Notes under the pieces: generated by a model
What the model was told of the DNA's origin: nothing
Seen by the model: only the letters and a program-made list of their open reading frames with translations
Databases searched by the model: none
Program-made: the position numbers and the translations under genes
Shown here: one piece after another, positions 46,560-58,630 of the stretch
Numbering within the stretch: the stretch's first letter is position 1
Layout: each line of letters opens with the position of its first letter
DNA from: Quercus robur
Taxonomy: Eukaryota > Streptophyta > Magnoliopsida > Fagales > Fagaceae
Length of the DNA stretch: 64,000 nucleotides
Assembly (NCBI RefSeq): GCF_932294415.1
Contig: NC_065544.1
Location: 12,623,351 to 12,687,350 of the forward strand
Direction of reading: 5' to 3'

Positions 46560-48180
46560 TCCAAGGACAAGGCAAAAGTTTCCCATTTACATCCTCCAGG
46601 TAGTAGCTCCTTCTCCTTGAATAACAGACGACCTTTTATGGACCTTCCCAGTTAGGCCTAACCTTCCTTCATTTGGATCTTTGGTGGCTTGTGAAACCTT
46701 CCGCAGAACCATATCTCCAAGATTGAAACGCTTCAACTTCACCCTCTGATTGTAATACCTTGTCTTCCTTTCCTGATATAAGGTCATTCTCTGAGCTGCA
46801 TCGTCCCTGACCTCAAGTAAGCAATCCAGAGCTAGCTTGAGGCCCTCGTCCTTGCTGCGCTTGTCATAGCATGTTTTTCTGAGAATTGACATTCCGACTT
46901 CCTCAGGAATCACTGCTTCAGTTCCAAATGCCAGCTTGAAGGGTGTCTTGCCTGTTGGTGTTCTCGTCATCGTTTTGTAGGCCCATAAAACTCCTAGAAG
47001 CTCTTCAGGCCATGCTCCTTTTGCCCCCTCAAGTCGGGTTTTGATTAGCTTAAGAAAAGTCCGATTTGTAACTTCGGTCTGGCCATTTACTTGTGGGTGT
47101 CCAGAGGGAGGAATAGTGATTCCTTATCCCCAGTTTCTTGCAAAAATCCCTAAACTTATGGCTGTCAAATTGTCGTCCATTGTCAGAGATGATGACCCAT
47201 GGAATCTTGAACCGACAGACGAGGTTTTTCCAAACGAAGTGTTGTATCTTGGCCTCTGTGATTACTACTAAAGGCTTTGCTTCCACCCACTTTGTGAAAT
47301 AGTCAATAGCAACGACTAGAAATTTTACTTGTTTCTTACCAGGTGGTAGGGGGCCCAGTATATCAATTCCCCATGTGGAGAATGGCCATGGTGATGCAAT
47401 GTTCGTTAGATGTTCTGTTGGGACATGCTACACGTTTCCAAACCATTTGGCACTTATTGCATCTCTAAATGACCTGAGTTGCATCTTTTTGCATGGTTGG
47501 CCAGAAATACTCTGCACATTTAGTAATTTCCGTGGTCTAGAGTAATTTCCGTGGTCCAGAAATACCCAACAAGTGACCGTGGTCCAAAGTAATTTCCGCA
47601 GACTCCTTTGTGGATCTCACTTAGTACATATGCAAAATCTTCTAGATCGAGGCACTTTAAGTAGGGCTGAGAGAATCCCCTTTTGTAGAGCTCGTCGTTT
47701 AGGATCGTGAATCTAGACAACCTCACTTTGACTTTTCTAGCTTTCGAGGGATCTGCAGGGAGGTGGCCATCCCTGATGTACGTGATTATTGGGTCCATCC
47801 AGCTCCCTCCAAATTGGACATCGCTCACGTCAAAACCCTCAATGCTTGGAAGGTGCTGCACTTTCATGTACAATCCGGGTCGTCCTTCATTGGTGTCTGA
47901 CGACGCTAGCCTAGCAACTTTGTCCACTTCTGAGTTTTCCTCCCTTGGTACCTGAGTGATCTTAACATCATCAAAGTTAGAAACCAACTGATTGGTCAGT
48001 GTTAAATACCTTTTTATTCTGTCTTCTTTGACCTTGTACTCCTTGGTTATTTGCCTTACCACAAGCTTTGAATCCGAATTCAGCTTTAAGATTTTGACAC
48101 CCAAGGCTTTTGCAATTCTTAAGCTTGTCAACACAGCCTCGTACTCCACTTCGTTATTAGTTGCTGGGAATTAAAGCTGG
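46560..48180 (-). pseudogene. Tat integrase plus archaeal-type RNase H, broken
   Basis: On the - strand, 47520-48149 is open for 209 codons: RNase H (MEYEAVLTSLRIAKALGVKI, LNSDSKLVVRQITKEY, VPREENSEVDKVARLAS), then the zinc-binding start of integrase (EIHKGVCGNYFGPRSLV). The integrase core follows (47050-47286; IISDNGRQFDSHKFRDFCKK, with the catalytic Asp of SDNG) and the C-terminal part (46587-46970; TPFKLAFGTEAVIPEEVG). A short local repeat at about 47525-47600 (taatttccgtggtc three times), plus frameshifts and stops between pieces, leaves no complete enzyme. Confidence 0.85.
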
Positions 48181-49760
48181 ACTCCGTACCTGAGGATGTC
48201 TTTTTCAGGGGATAGGAGGATCACTCCTACACCGCCCTATTGCTGACGAACCGTCTATATACATTGTCCAGTACTCTGATTCTGGATCTTGATCTATCAT
48301 AGTGAACTCGGCGACGAAGTTAGCCAATGCTTAGGCCTTGATTGCTGTTCTAGGCTTATAATGGATGTCAAATTGACTTAATTCCACAGCTCATTGGACC
48401 ATTCTTCCTGTAGCATTTGGCCTACCCATGGCATTTTCATAGAGGTTGGTCTGGACATAGGGACGAAGTTTCCTTGACACGATGATCAGGGAAAAGGCTA
48501 ACTTTTCTATCTTTGGGTATCTAGCCTTTACACCTTGGCAAGTCTAACTTGTGTAATAGAACGGCTTTTGGATCATGGGCTCTTCACGAATCAATGCAGA
48601 GCTCACAGCCGTCTGGGAGACAGCTAAATACAGGAATAGTTCTTCTCTTTCAACAGACAAACTTAAGAGCGATGGCTTGGACAAGTAATCCTTGAGGGTC
48701 TGGAAAGTTTCTTCACACTCCTCCATCCATTGGAAGGCCTGCTTCAATGTTTAAAAAAACAAGAAGCATTTGTCCATGGCTCTAGAGACAAACCTATTCA
48801 AAGCTGCTACTCTTCCTGTCAGCCTCTGTACTTCCTTCACGCTTCTTAGGGAGGTCATGTCTAATATGACTTTGACTTTTTCTGGGTTGGCCTCTATGCC
48901 CATTGCGAAACCATGAACCCCAAAAACTTGCCTGATGAGACTCCAAACACGCACTTCACCGGGTTCAACCTCATCTGATACTTCCTCAAAGTGTCAAAAG
49001 TTTCTCTAAGGTCGTCCAAATGTAACTTTGCCTTTCTACTCTTCACAAGCATGTCGTCCACATAAACTTCCATATTTTGTCCAATTTGCTTGCTGAACAT
49101 GTGATTCACCAGCTTCTGGTAGGTCGACCCTATATTCTTCAGGCCAATGGCATAACTTTGTAACAGTACAACCCCTGGCTAGTGATAAAGGTTGTTTTCT
49201 CCTAGTCCTTTTCGCTCATGCGAATTTGGTTGTAGCCTAAAAATGCGTCCATGAAGGTCAATAGCTTATGACCAGCTATTGAATCCACTAGCTGGTCAAT
49301 CCTAGGGAGTGGAAAGTTGTCTTTTAGGCAAGCACGGTTGAGATCTGTAAAGTGAACGCACATGCGTCATTACCAATTGGACTTCCTTACCATGACGATA
49401 TTGGCAAGCCATTAAGGGTAAAAGACTTCCCTGATGAATCTAGCAGTTAAAAGTTTCTCTACCTCTTCCACGATAGCTTTATTCCTTTTAGGAGCAAAAA
49501 CTCTTCACTTTTGTTGGATGGGCTTTCTGGTGGGGTTGACATTCAACCTGTGCTCTATTACTTTGTTATCTATGCCTGGCATGTCCTCGTGGGTCCAAGG
49601 GAAGATATCTAGATTCTGCTTCAGGAACTCTATGATTTTTCCCTTCAAGGCTGAGTCAAGCCCTGCTCCAACTTTAGTGACCTTAGTAAGGTCTCCTTCT
49701 ACCAGATTCTTCCAAATCTTGGGCAAGCTTCTTTGGCTTTTCTTCTACTACCCAGGTATG
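48180..49760 (-). pseudogene. Tat reverse transcriptase and RNase H, broken
   Basis: The - strand holds an RT N-terminal region (49505-49726; EHRLNVNPTRKPIQQK), a palm stretch with FMDAFLGYNQI (about 49230-49265), the catalytic YVDDMLVKS (about 49030-49065), the thumb (48751-48954; TGRVAALNRFVSRAMDK) and the RNase H start (48544-48747; FQWMEECEETFQTLKDYL). Several stops interrupt it, for example before the KS-W stretch at about 49380 and around 49170. Confidence 0.85.
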
Positions 49761-50480
49761 GTTTTCATTGGAGGCTAACACCGCCTTGTAACACTCTTAA
49801 GCCAGTAGTTGATCCCCACTTATTTCCCCTATCCCATGTAGGGTTGGAAACTTCACCTTGAGGCAATAAGTTGAGGTTGTAGCCTTAAGCTAATTTAGTG
49901 TAGGTCATCCCAGGATGACATTATAGGACAATGGGAAATCAGCAATCAAGAAATCAATCTGTTTTGTTACCTGGGCTGGATGTGTTCCCACCATGACTGA
50001 CAATGAGATGATACCCTTTGAATAGATACGATCCCCATTGAAACTGACCAACGGGGATTTGAAAGGTCAAAGCCGCTTTGGGTCCAACTGTAGCTGTTGG
50101 TAAGTCGTCATGTACATTATATCTGCAGAGCTCCCATTGTTAACTAGCACTCTCCTCGTATTGAAACCTTCAATTTCTAGCGTAATGACGAGCAAGTTGT
50201 CATGGGGTTGCTTAATTCCACTTGCATCTCATTCAGAAAATGTGATTTCTTCACTCTCTGATCGTCAGTACTTTGTAGATGGATGTTTGATGTGAACGTT
50301 GTTGATCTGCCTTTGGTAAGTCTTCTTTAAAGACTTGTATAACCCTCCTGATACTAGTCCCCTTATTATCATCCTTATTTCACCTACGGCCTGCTTTGGA
50401 TGATCTTGTCCATCATCCTTAGTATCGTCATGAGGCTTGTCATCAGTTCTCGACGGGGCTAGTGGTCCCTTTTGATGAAC
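49760..50480 (-). pseudogene. Tat aspartic protease region with altered active site
   Basis: The - strand at about 50110-50180 reads RRVLVNNGSSADIMY. The family motif is V-D-N-G-S-S-A-D, so the catalytic Asp is Asn here (codon AAC). The flanking PR fold words ([15 protein letters not shown]) are present, with stops. Expected to be inactive. Confidence 0.75.
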
Positions 50481-50482
50481 TT

Positions 50483-51770
50483 TTAGAGTTTCCCCCGTTG
50501 GATCAATTCTTCAATATGTTCTTTCAAATCACGACATTCGTCGGTGTAGTGACCATGATCTTTGTGAAAACAACAGTACTTTTTCGGGTCACATTTCCTA
50601 GAGGACATGCTTAGTGGCTTGGGCCATTTCAGGCCTAGTTCATCCTTAATCTGCATCAAGATTTTGTCTGCGGGCATCACCAATGGGGTAAAGTTCATTT
50701 TCTTCTTCGGGGTGTCAGAGTTGCTCTTGCTAGCCTTAGTCTCCAAGGAAAGGTCTTTATGATCCTTCTTTTTACCCTAGAATCACTAGGTTCCTCCTCT
50801 TTCCACTTTCCCGTCAATCCTTTTGCGGTAAGGGCATCCTCTCCATTCATGTGAGCTTTAAACAAGAGATCTATCACAAAAGTCGATGGCATCTTTCCTA
50901 ATAAGAAGACGAGGTCAGGGTTGTTAAGCTCAACCTGGAAAGCCATCATTATCACTTGGTCATCAGCTTCGTTAATCTCAAGCATGGCCCTGTTAAAACG
51001 CTTCACATAATCTCTTAGGCTTTCCCTTTCCTGCTGCCTCACTATTAGCAAGTAAGAGGTTGGCCTTTTGTGACGCTGCCCCCCCAATGAAATGGCGAAC
51101 AAATGAGTCACTGAGCTGTTCAAAATTTGCAATCGAGGACACTGGCAACTTACTGAACCACACCCTGGCAGCCCCTTTGAGGGTGGCAAGGAAGGATCTA
51201 CATATGACTTCGTCTGTGGTTTGTTGGAGGTTCAAGATAGTCTTGAAGGCCCCTATGTGGTCAAGGGGGTCCTTCGTGCCATTATAGAACTCCAGTTATG
51301 GCAAATGAAACTTCGGAGGCAAGGGGCACTCTAAAACACTGGTTATGAAAGGTGAATCTATTCATTTGAGCATGCCATCAAGGTTCATTGTCGTCTTCCC
51401 CTTCATGGCATTCTTTACCTCATCTAACTCCCTTCATAAGCTCTTCATCATGTGATCGTTGTCATGCACAGACTACTCGATGTATTCTGAGGTATCCTTT
51501 CCCTTGCTGTTTTCAAGGCTACTAACTTCCTCATTATGTCTGCTATGACTACGTCGGTGATGTGAAGCATTGCTGCCCTCTGGATGGGTTCAGCGCTTCA
51601 ACTCTTAGTTCTGCTTCATTAGCTCTTGCACATTTGCTATTAGAGCCTAGATTTGTTGAGCCATCACCACAGGATCCAGGGGTGGTGCTAGTGTGGAGTC
51701 CATCGAGTGGCAGGAGCTTTATCGATAGGAACACAATGGTTTGAAAAAGAATCAAATTGTTCCCACAAAC
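50483..51770 (-). pseudogene. Tat gag, frameshifted
   Basis: On the - strand: an N-terminal piece (51549-51755), the capsid core (MNLQQTTDEVICRSFLATLK, ARVWFSKLP, then after a frameshift RESLRDYVKRFNRAMLEI) and a C-terminal zinc-knuckle-like segment ([20 protein letters not shown]) typical of Tat gag. Frameshifts near 51080 and 50740. Confidence 0.85.
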
Positions 51771-51783
51771 AGCGCCAAATTAA

Positions 51784-52337
51784 TGAAGTTGGAAATTGAC
51801 CTCGTCAATATGCTCCTTGTCAATGCCGATGGACGAATTCTAGTACCTATCGCCAAGAAAGGAAAGGATGGCAAAGGAAGTTCACCGGCATAGCGTCAAT
51901 TGAGAACGCTCTAATGCTGAAGTCAGCTAATGGCTCTCAAAAAATTGTATAATAGGTGTCTATGGAATTTTTGATATCTTTACCTGAGTTCCACTGCCCT
52001 TTTATAGTTTGCTTTAGGTCGAATTGGTTATGTCTGTTAATGCTCCTTTGGGCGTTTTTCTCCTGAGGGAAATGTGGCATTTAATGGCCATGAAAACTCT
52101 ATTTAATATGTAATGGATGACCGTTGGGCCATCATTACTTCTGTAATTGTTTCGGCGCACTTATTCTTTGTCAGCTGGCCTGATGGCATTTACTTATACT
52201 ATCAATGCGTTCAGGTTCGTCTCAGTTGGACGGACGATCTCGTGCCCTTTCTCTCATTCCCGACTTAAACGCGGTTGTGTTCGTCCTTTCGTTGGATGAC
52301 CTTTAACTAGCACTTGTCACCTATAAAAAGTATTACA
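51784..52337 (-). mobile_element. 5' LTR of the Tat element
   Basis: On the - strand it starts tgtaatactttttataggtg at 52337 and ends at about 51784 (...acttca). It is followed by tttggcgctgtttgtggg, a plausible primer-binding site related to tRNA-Asp (about 51760-51780). Ends estimated from termini and PBS only. Confidence 0.6.
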
Positions 52338-53214
52338 GTCCCTCAAGTTATGTTCTCACAATTTACACATATAATTTTAAGACTAGGCAAGACAATGCAA
52401 ATTGTCCCGACCTCTATAGGATGGGGTTACGGTAGGATAATTCAGTTGCAAGACAAAGGCGAGACACCCATGTAGGATCCGGTCCCATCACACTCCATTG
52501 CCTTCCAAATGGGCTATGGTAAAAAAAACCCCATGGTCCTCTAGTTTTTGCTTTCCTCCTTTTTCTTTTTCTTAGTTTGATATAACTATTATTTATGATT
52601 GAAAATCAGGCTCCTTTTTCTTTCCTAATTTATCTATTAAATAATATAATCATAACATGCAACTTCTATGATCATTAGATGGCAATAATTTTGACCTGTT
52701 TCTTTTTTTGACAAATGAGGGTGCCTAGATCTCTTCGAGTATCTAACCATTTCCTCAGGTGTTTGTAGTCCTGTCCTACACGCATTAGCTTATTACAAGG
52801 AGGAATTCTATGGAGATGGCCCCAAGGTACTGTAAGATATTTCGAACCCAAATCTTATAGATATCATCAAGTCTTAGGAACCATTAAGCCAACGGATCAA
52901 TGATTACTCACATGAACTAAAGTAAAAGCCACATTACACCTACTTCTCTTTTGCTTGTGTTTTTATTTTTAATTTTTTTATTTGTAGGCAGTAAATTAAC
53001 AAAGCAAAGCATCAGAGATATAATAATAATAATAAAAAAAAATAAAAAATTGGACCAATACTAGGAGACAAAACACATTTAAATTAAAAATTCCGAAATT
53101 TTAATTAAGTTCTTAGAATGCAGTCGACAAATTGTATCAACAATAATTGCAACTCAACTTATTTCACTAGCATTACTTTTATCAAGACAATAAGTGACCC
53201 TTCTCTGTATACGT

Positions 53215-53440
53215 AAATCGTGTTTGCCAATTCCTTAATCAAAGTTCCTAATGATGAATACGACACTTATCCCTCTCCCTATATCCTCTGGCAACACCAA
53301 TCCATTCCTATAATCAAATCTAATTTCCAGCTAATCCTGATTTCTTAACAATCTTAAAGGCATTCATTTGTTGCTCGCATAAATGGGCTACATGGCTATC
53401 ACACTGTGCCACAAGCACTCCAAATTGAGTTCCAACCACA
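53215..53440 (-). pseudogene. UGT relic, C-terminal fragment
   Basis: Too broken to give an open frame, but on the - strand it aligns with the last 140 codons of copies 4 and 5: the HCGWNS-type PSPG core (gttggaactcaatttgg), then tgtggcaca, gagcaacaaatgaatgcctt (the EQQMNAF stretch) and the final agttcctaatgatgaatacg region. At least one 1-bp loss after the CGWNS core and a deletion of about 100 bp near the 3' end. It is cut off on the upstream side at 53440, where the sequence becomes unrelated. The 3' flank (53080-53215) also matches copies 4 and 5. Confidence 0.85.
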
Positions 53441-53520
53441 TTTAAAAGTTCTCTGTCAATTTGGTTACCAAAAGAGTATAACAATTTGGAAACACTTTAT
53501 TATTGTAATTTGCCAAAAGC

Positions 53521-53563
<43 letters not shown>

Positions 53564-54009
53564 CAGTAAATGCTCTTTATATTGTAAAAGCTTTTCAGTT
53601 AAAACTTTACAGCTTGAAGCTCTCACAAAAATTTTACAACTAAAGAGCTAAAGCTTTATTTCTTAGAGCAATCACAAGTGTGCTCTAATTTCTTTCCTCC
53701 TAGTCATATTAGAATCGTATCTGTATTTGTTTTTAAACATGAGGAATCAGTTAACTATGAATATTTAGTTTTTCATTAATTTAAAGGTTTATATTGTGAC
53801 ACACTATTTAAATTTAATTAATATTCATTCATTACTATTTTTTTTCTTTTAAATGATGTAACACTATACATGCTTTAGATTTATAATAAATTAAATCTTT
53901 AATTCTTTTCCATAAAATAGACTGTCTTCATTTTAAAACTATGAAAAATAGATTACGGCAAAAAACTATCATTTTCTACTTTTTGTAACTCATGTATTTT
54001 TCTTCTTCC
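53441..54009. other. Intergenic with T41
   Basis: A T run at 53523-53563, otherwise AT-rich unassigned sequence. Confidence 0.7.
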
Positions 54010-54629
54010 CTTTTTTTTTTCACCCTCAGTTTTGATTTATGTATGATTAAAAAACAATGCCTCCATCTTCTTTCCTATGGTATCTATTAAATACAATTAT
54101 TTTAACTTTTTTTTTTTTAATAATTGTTATAAGTGGTGAAAAAGAAATTCAAACTTTAATTCTCCTAATAAAGAAGACCAGATAATACTACAAAACTATA
54201 AAGCTTTTAACATATTAACTTGTTCTAAAATCATAATAATGACAATAATCTTGACTTGTTTCAGCATGTACAATGCACGGATCAAGGACTAGTCGTATGA
54301 ACTCTAGTAAAGGCACACTGTATACACAATTTTTTTTTTTTAGTGGGCAAAATTTTAATAATGAAAACCAGTAAACACGTAATACTAAAAAAGAAAAAAA
54401 GAAAAAAGAAAAAGTCACAAAAGTCCCTTAGAATAAATATACTCATTGGGAGACAAAAGTCACAAAATACACTTATATTAAACACACACATATATATAGT
54501 CCCTTGGAATATATTAGTATGCAACTGGCATCAACAATAATTGCAACTCACTAGCAAAAAATAATTGCAACTCAATTTATTTCACTAGCATTATTGCATT
54601 AAAATATAAAGTGGTCCATCTTTGTATCT

Positions 54630-56072
54630 TTACACTCCGTTTGCTAATTCATCAATCAGAGTTCCTAGTGACGTACATGATGATCCATTTTCCCTAACAG
54701 CCATCTTGACTTTTTGGCTCATCTCTTTCACCTTTTTCCTCACCTCACTATCACCAACCATGAGACTCTTTATCCCTTCTTCTACCTCCTCTGCCAACAC
54801 CATTCTACTTCCCATCTTGTAATCTAATCTAATTTCCACAGCTAAACCCAATTCCTTAACCATCATAAACGCATTCATTTGTTGCTCAGCATAAATTGGC
54901 CATGTGGCAATTGGTACAGCGTGCCACAAGCTCTCCAAAATTGAGTTCCAACCACAATGTGACACGAATCCTCCGATTGCTTTGTGGGCTAAGATTGACA
55001 CTTGCGAGACCCATCCACACACCAAACCAATCCCAACTGTTCGTTCCAAGAATCCATTTGGCAAAACCTCCTCAAGACTTGTGTAATCATTTGGAAGAGT
55101 TAATTGGGCTTTTGGTTTCTCACGTAATGACCATAAGAATCGAACCCCCGCCCGTTCAAGTCCATGGGCTATTTCTCTCACTTGCTGCACATCAAAGCTT
55201 CCCATGCTACCAAAGCATAAGAACACCACTGATGATAGAGGTTGGTCATCAAGCCAGTTCAGAATATTTTGGTGATGGGCTTGGTCTGGGTGCCATTGGG
55301 CCGGGCCAGCAAGGTCAAGAACAGGCCCAATAGGATAAACTCGTGGCATTTGACTTGTGGAGAACGAGTTAAGTGTATGAGGCTCAAGCTCTTGAAGTGT
55401 GTTTATAATAATACCCTTTGTTTCAAGGTACCTACGTCCATGGTACAAAAGGCAAGAGCACCCATCTCTCTTCAACGATGATGGAGGCAACATGCTTGGA
55501 GGAACAGGGTTAACAAAACCAGGGATGACCAACTCAGTATCCAACTCGGCCAACTCAGTAATGGTGAGTTGGGTGTCAAGGATAGGAAGATGAAGCATGA
55601 AGCTGAGAAACGAAGCTGGAGAGGCAAAGTAAAGGTAGCAAGGAATGTCAAGCTCTTTAGCAACATCAATGATCGAAGTACAAAACATGTCGACGAATAA
55701 CCCAGCAAGTTGTGGAACTGAGTTGGACTCTGAGTCTGAGTCCAACTCGGTTCCCATGAGGTTTGTGATTGCTTGTCTTACATTGGATTTTTGTTTTTCA
55801 ACAAGTGACGACACGTGGGCTACGAAACTTTGGGATTGATCGGGTGAGGGATGGTCCACAATAGGGAGGTGGACAAATTTGATATTGGTAGCTGACGTGG
55901 CCACGCGTGATTCGATGCACGTGTCGAGAAGCGGTTGTCCAGGCATAGTGATGATCAAGATTGTTGCAGAAAATCGAGGGTCATGATCGATTAGGCGTTG
56001 AGCAAACTCAACAATGGGAACAAAGTTTCCAAACGCAGGAGTTGCAATCAGAACCACCTCGAATTTGGTCAT
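54630..56072 (-). CDS. UGT copy 4, UDP-glycosyltransferase lacking the catalytic His, 480 aa
   Basis: Intact, intronless and full length. The N-terminus reads MTKFEVVLIATPAFGNFVPI: residue 16, the catalytic base in family 1 UGTs, is Asn (codon AAC, 56025-56027). The partner acid is kept (Asp128 in LFVDMFCTS). The PSPG motif (residues 354-397) is otherwise complete: WVSQVSILAHKAIGGF, SHCGWNSILE, WPIYAEQ, with Ser at position 3, Ala at the usual Gly32 (WHAVP) and Gln44. Compared with copies 2 and 3 it has a short acidic insertion before the Asp (DSESNSVPQ). It probably still binds UDP-glucose. Options are loss of activity, an acceptor that needs no base (thiol, amine, carboxylate) or water-mediated catalysis. 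Its TATA-like (AT)n is at 56157-56173, with a hairpin MITE just beyond. Confidence 0.95.
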   Translation of the reverse strand: MTKFEVVLIATPAFGNFVPIVEFAQRLIDHDPRFSATILIITMPGQPLLDTCIESRVATSATNIKFVHLPIVDHPSPDQSQSFVAHVSSLVEKQKSNVRQAITNLMGTELDSDSESNSVPQLAGLFVDMFCTSIIDVAKELDIPCYLYFASPASFLSFMLHLPILDTQLTITELAELDTELVIPGFVNPVPPSMLPPSSLKRDGCSCLLYHGRRYLETKGIIINTLQELEPHTLNSFSTSQMPRVYPIGPVLDLAGPAQWHPDQAHHQNILNWLDDQPLSSVVFLCFGSMGSFDVQQVREIAHGLERAGVRFLWSLREKPKAQLTLPNDYTSLEEVLPNGFLERTVGIGLVCGWVSQVSILAHKAIGGFVSHCGWNSILESLWHAVPIATWPIYAEQQMNAFMMVKELGLAVEIRLDYKMGSRMVLAEEVEEGIKSLMVGDSEVRKKVKEMSQKVKMAVRENGSSCTSLGTLIDELANGV

Positions 56073-56156
56073 GGCTTTTTGGGTTTCCTTGAACTTTTTG
56101 CTTGATTTGGCTTATCGATTACAAGAATATATTGCTTTTGGAAGTTGAGGACAATG

Positions 56157-56173
56157 ATATATATATATATATA
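56157..56173 (-). promoter_or_regulatory. TATA-like (AT)n of UGT copy 4
   Basis: An (AT)8-type tract about 85 nt before the start codon, at the same place as the (AT)n of copy 5. The leader between (ttgtaatcgataagccaaat on the - strand) is nearly identical in both. Confidence 0.4.
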
Positions 56174-56185
56174 AGAGAAAATTAA

Positions 56186-56322
56186 TGCTGTTTCTGTCGC
56201 ATGTATCTTCTTCTTAAATGGGAGTGGACATCGTAAGTGTGGGTCTACTCTCATGTGAGGTCTTATAAGATCCACCCCATATGAGGGAAAAGATACATAC
56301 AACGAAAACAGTATAAAACACC
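56186..56322. mobile_element. Hairpin MITE upstream of UGT copy 4
   Basis: tgctgtttctgtcgcatgtatc pairs with the complement of gatacatacaacgaaaacagta, and ctctcatgtgagg lies near the centre. The homologous position upstream of copy 5 carries a related but shorter hairpin. Confidence 0.6.
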
Positions 56323-58630
56323 TCTTCACCGTGGTGAATTTTGGCCAATACACCGGTATGAAGTTATGATCAGATTTAAAAGAAATGAAAGAACACGAAG
56401 AAGAACAAAGATCGGACTTGAACAAAGGGATTTGTAAGAAAAAAAAAAAAAAAAGAACCAGAGAATAACACAACGAAGCAGGGTCTGCGCCAAAACAAAC
56501 TCCACACTTGCTCAGCAAATAAACAGTAAACACAAACTATATCAGATCAAAAAAACAAAAACACAAATTACAGTAATACGTATCTTCGTCTTCTGCTGCT
56601 GCTGCTTCTTCTTCTTTCTTCTTTTTTTTTTTCTTCTTCTCTTTCTTTTTTCCGTTGATGGAGCTTTGTACTTTAACTCTTTTTCGCTGGATATGTGTTT
56701 CTCTTTCTTTCTAGACTTTTGTTACTTTTTTTATTGCTTTTGAATTCCTAAGGCCCTGTACCTCACGTGGCTAACTTGTAAATGATAATGGGTTTTAATT
56801 TTTTAATAAAAGCGAAACATTTTTAGCCATTAGATTTAGATATTTTTTTCAGCTGCCAACCTGATGTAACATGCATGCATTAAATATTTTAAGTATTTTT
56901 AAGATTTTATAGTAAATTATAAGTAATTGGTTGTTATTAGTTCAAATTTGAACCTAACATTAAGATTGCATTTTTACTTTAATAATAACAACTAGTTATA
57001 ACCTGTTACTTAGAATTTATTGTAAAAATGTTATAAAAATATTGTAGATATATTATTTCTCTAATAGTAATGTAGTATCACAATATTTTACATAATTTTT
57101 TTCTATAATTTGACACATGACAAAGTGAGTAATGAAAAAAAAGTTATGGGTTTATATCTCTACCACTCACATCTCGTCACATGGTAAATTGTGGAAAAAT
57201 TTGTATAAAATATTATGTTACTATTATTGCTCTAATTTTAATTAATAATTACAGTTAAGTATATAATAATTATTTCAATTTAAAATTATTAAATAATTTA
57301 AATAACTTTATTTATTTTATTTGAGTGTCTTTCTAATTCTTATATAATAATAATAATAATAATAATAATTATTATTATTATTACAAGTTTAACTAATCAA
57401 TATATAAATAAATAAATAAATAAATAAATAGATATTATATTTAAATTTGCTTAGGACTTGATATTTCTTATTTGTCTTATAAAAATTATGTTATAAAAAT
57501 ATATATTTGAAATATAGATATTTATATTTAATTAGATTATTTTAATTAATTTAATATTTTTATATATAAAAAATAATTAGTAAATTAATTATAACAACAC
57601 GATTATTTAATTTCAGCTCAGTTTCAGTTGAATGTCAAGACTTTTAAACCTTCTTTTTTTACGATTCGACGAGCGATCCGGTTTTAAAACCTTGTGCTTC
57701 AGAAATCGATTAGGTAACCAAATCTGACAAGAATCACGTTAAAGACAATCTCGAATTTCTTGGCCGACTAGCATATTATCAATAATTAAAGTCTTTGTCA
57801 GTGGGCTTTTAAAATATGAGACATAATCAATCAAAAAAAAAATATGAGACATAAGGTACGTGTTTTTTTTTTCTTATTATTTGGTTCTGTACGAAACTAT
57901 GACTTATCAGGCATGCCAAATGATATTGTTTTTTTGGGTTGGCAAATGGTGGACCAAAATGACGTTGATGATTAAATAATAGATATTCATAGTGATCCCT
58001 GATGAAGCCCACCGAGAACTTTCTCCATATATATAATGAAAAAGATGTGAGAGAGTGAAAGAGAGTGCCTTGTTTTTCTTCCTCTTCCTCGTTGTCATAT
58101 TCTATTATTGGTGTAAAAAGTGGAAACCGATTGAATAAAGTATCAATAATATTCAATAAGGGCGGCCGGCAAGTTGGTTGGTAGAGGAGACTTCGTTCAA
58201 AGAAGGAATACATGAAGGAGAAATAAAAAGATAGGAATAAAAATTTTCTCTTATTTATATATCATCATGTGGTAATATAATAAAATTGTAGAAATTTTTT
58301 GAGATTTTTTTTTTTTTTAAAATAGATATAATTTTTTTTTATTCTTATCTTCTTCTCCTATAATTTCTAAATTAATAAAAATTTTAATTTGATTACAATC
58401 CAAATTGTTATAATTTAAAAGTTGATAAAAAATCTTAATTGATAAAAACAATTGGGTACTTATCAATTTGCCATACACACTACTTTTTTGAGAAAGAAGA
58501 TGGATATTGTATTGAGTAAATATATATATATATATATATATATATTTGTCCTTATCTTCTTCTCCTATAATTTCTAACATGATAAAACATTTTATTTGAT
58601 TATAATCCAAATTCTTCGTCAATAATTTAT
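56323..58630. other. Intergenic, AT-rich, no gene
   Basis: A cttctt-rich pyrimidine tract at 56580-56660, (AAT)n and (AAAT)n runs at 57345-57432, poly-T at 58309-58318 and (TA)n at 58518-58545. 58330-58400 and 58545-58615 share tcttatcttcttctcctataatttct. 57700-58030 belongs to the duplicated unit. Open frames here show no motif. Confidence 0.7.

Larger units (their letters stand above)
46500..52337 (-). mobile_element. Tat-lineage Ty3/gypsy retrotransposon, decayed; antisense gene beyond its 3' side
   Basis: Order on the - strand: 5' LTR (51784-52337), PBS-like site, gag, protease, RT, RNase H, a second (archaeal-type) RNase H, integrase, then the tandem repeats and the + strand antisense gene at 43492-45460. 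The extra RNase H and the antisense gene identify the Tat group. No 3' LTR similar to 51784-52337 was recognised below 43.4 kb, so that end is probably deleted or replaced. Many stops and frameshifts. Confidence 0.85.

Noticed and set aside
54896-55333. Long antisense open frame inside UGT copy 4, also present in copy 5 (59127-59495)
   Set aside because: Mirrors the codon bias of the UGT coding strand and is conserved only because the genes are duplicates. The antisense frames in copies 1, 2 and 3 are the same kind of shadow.
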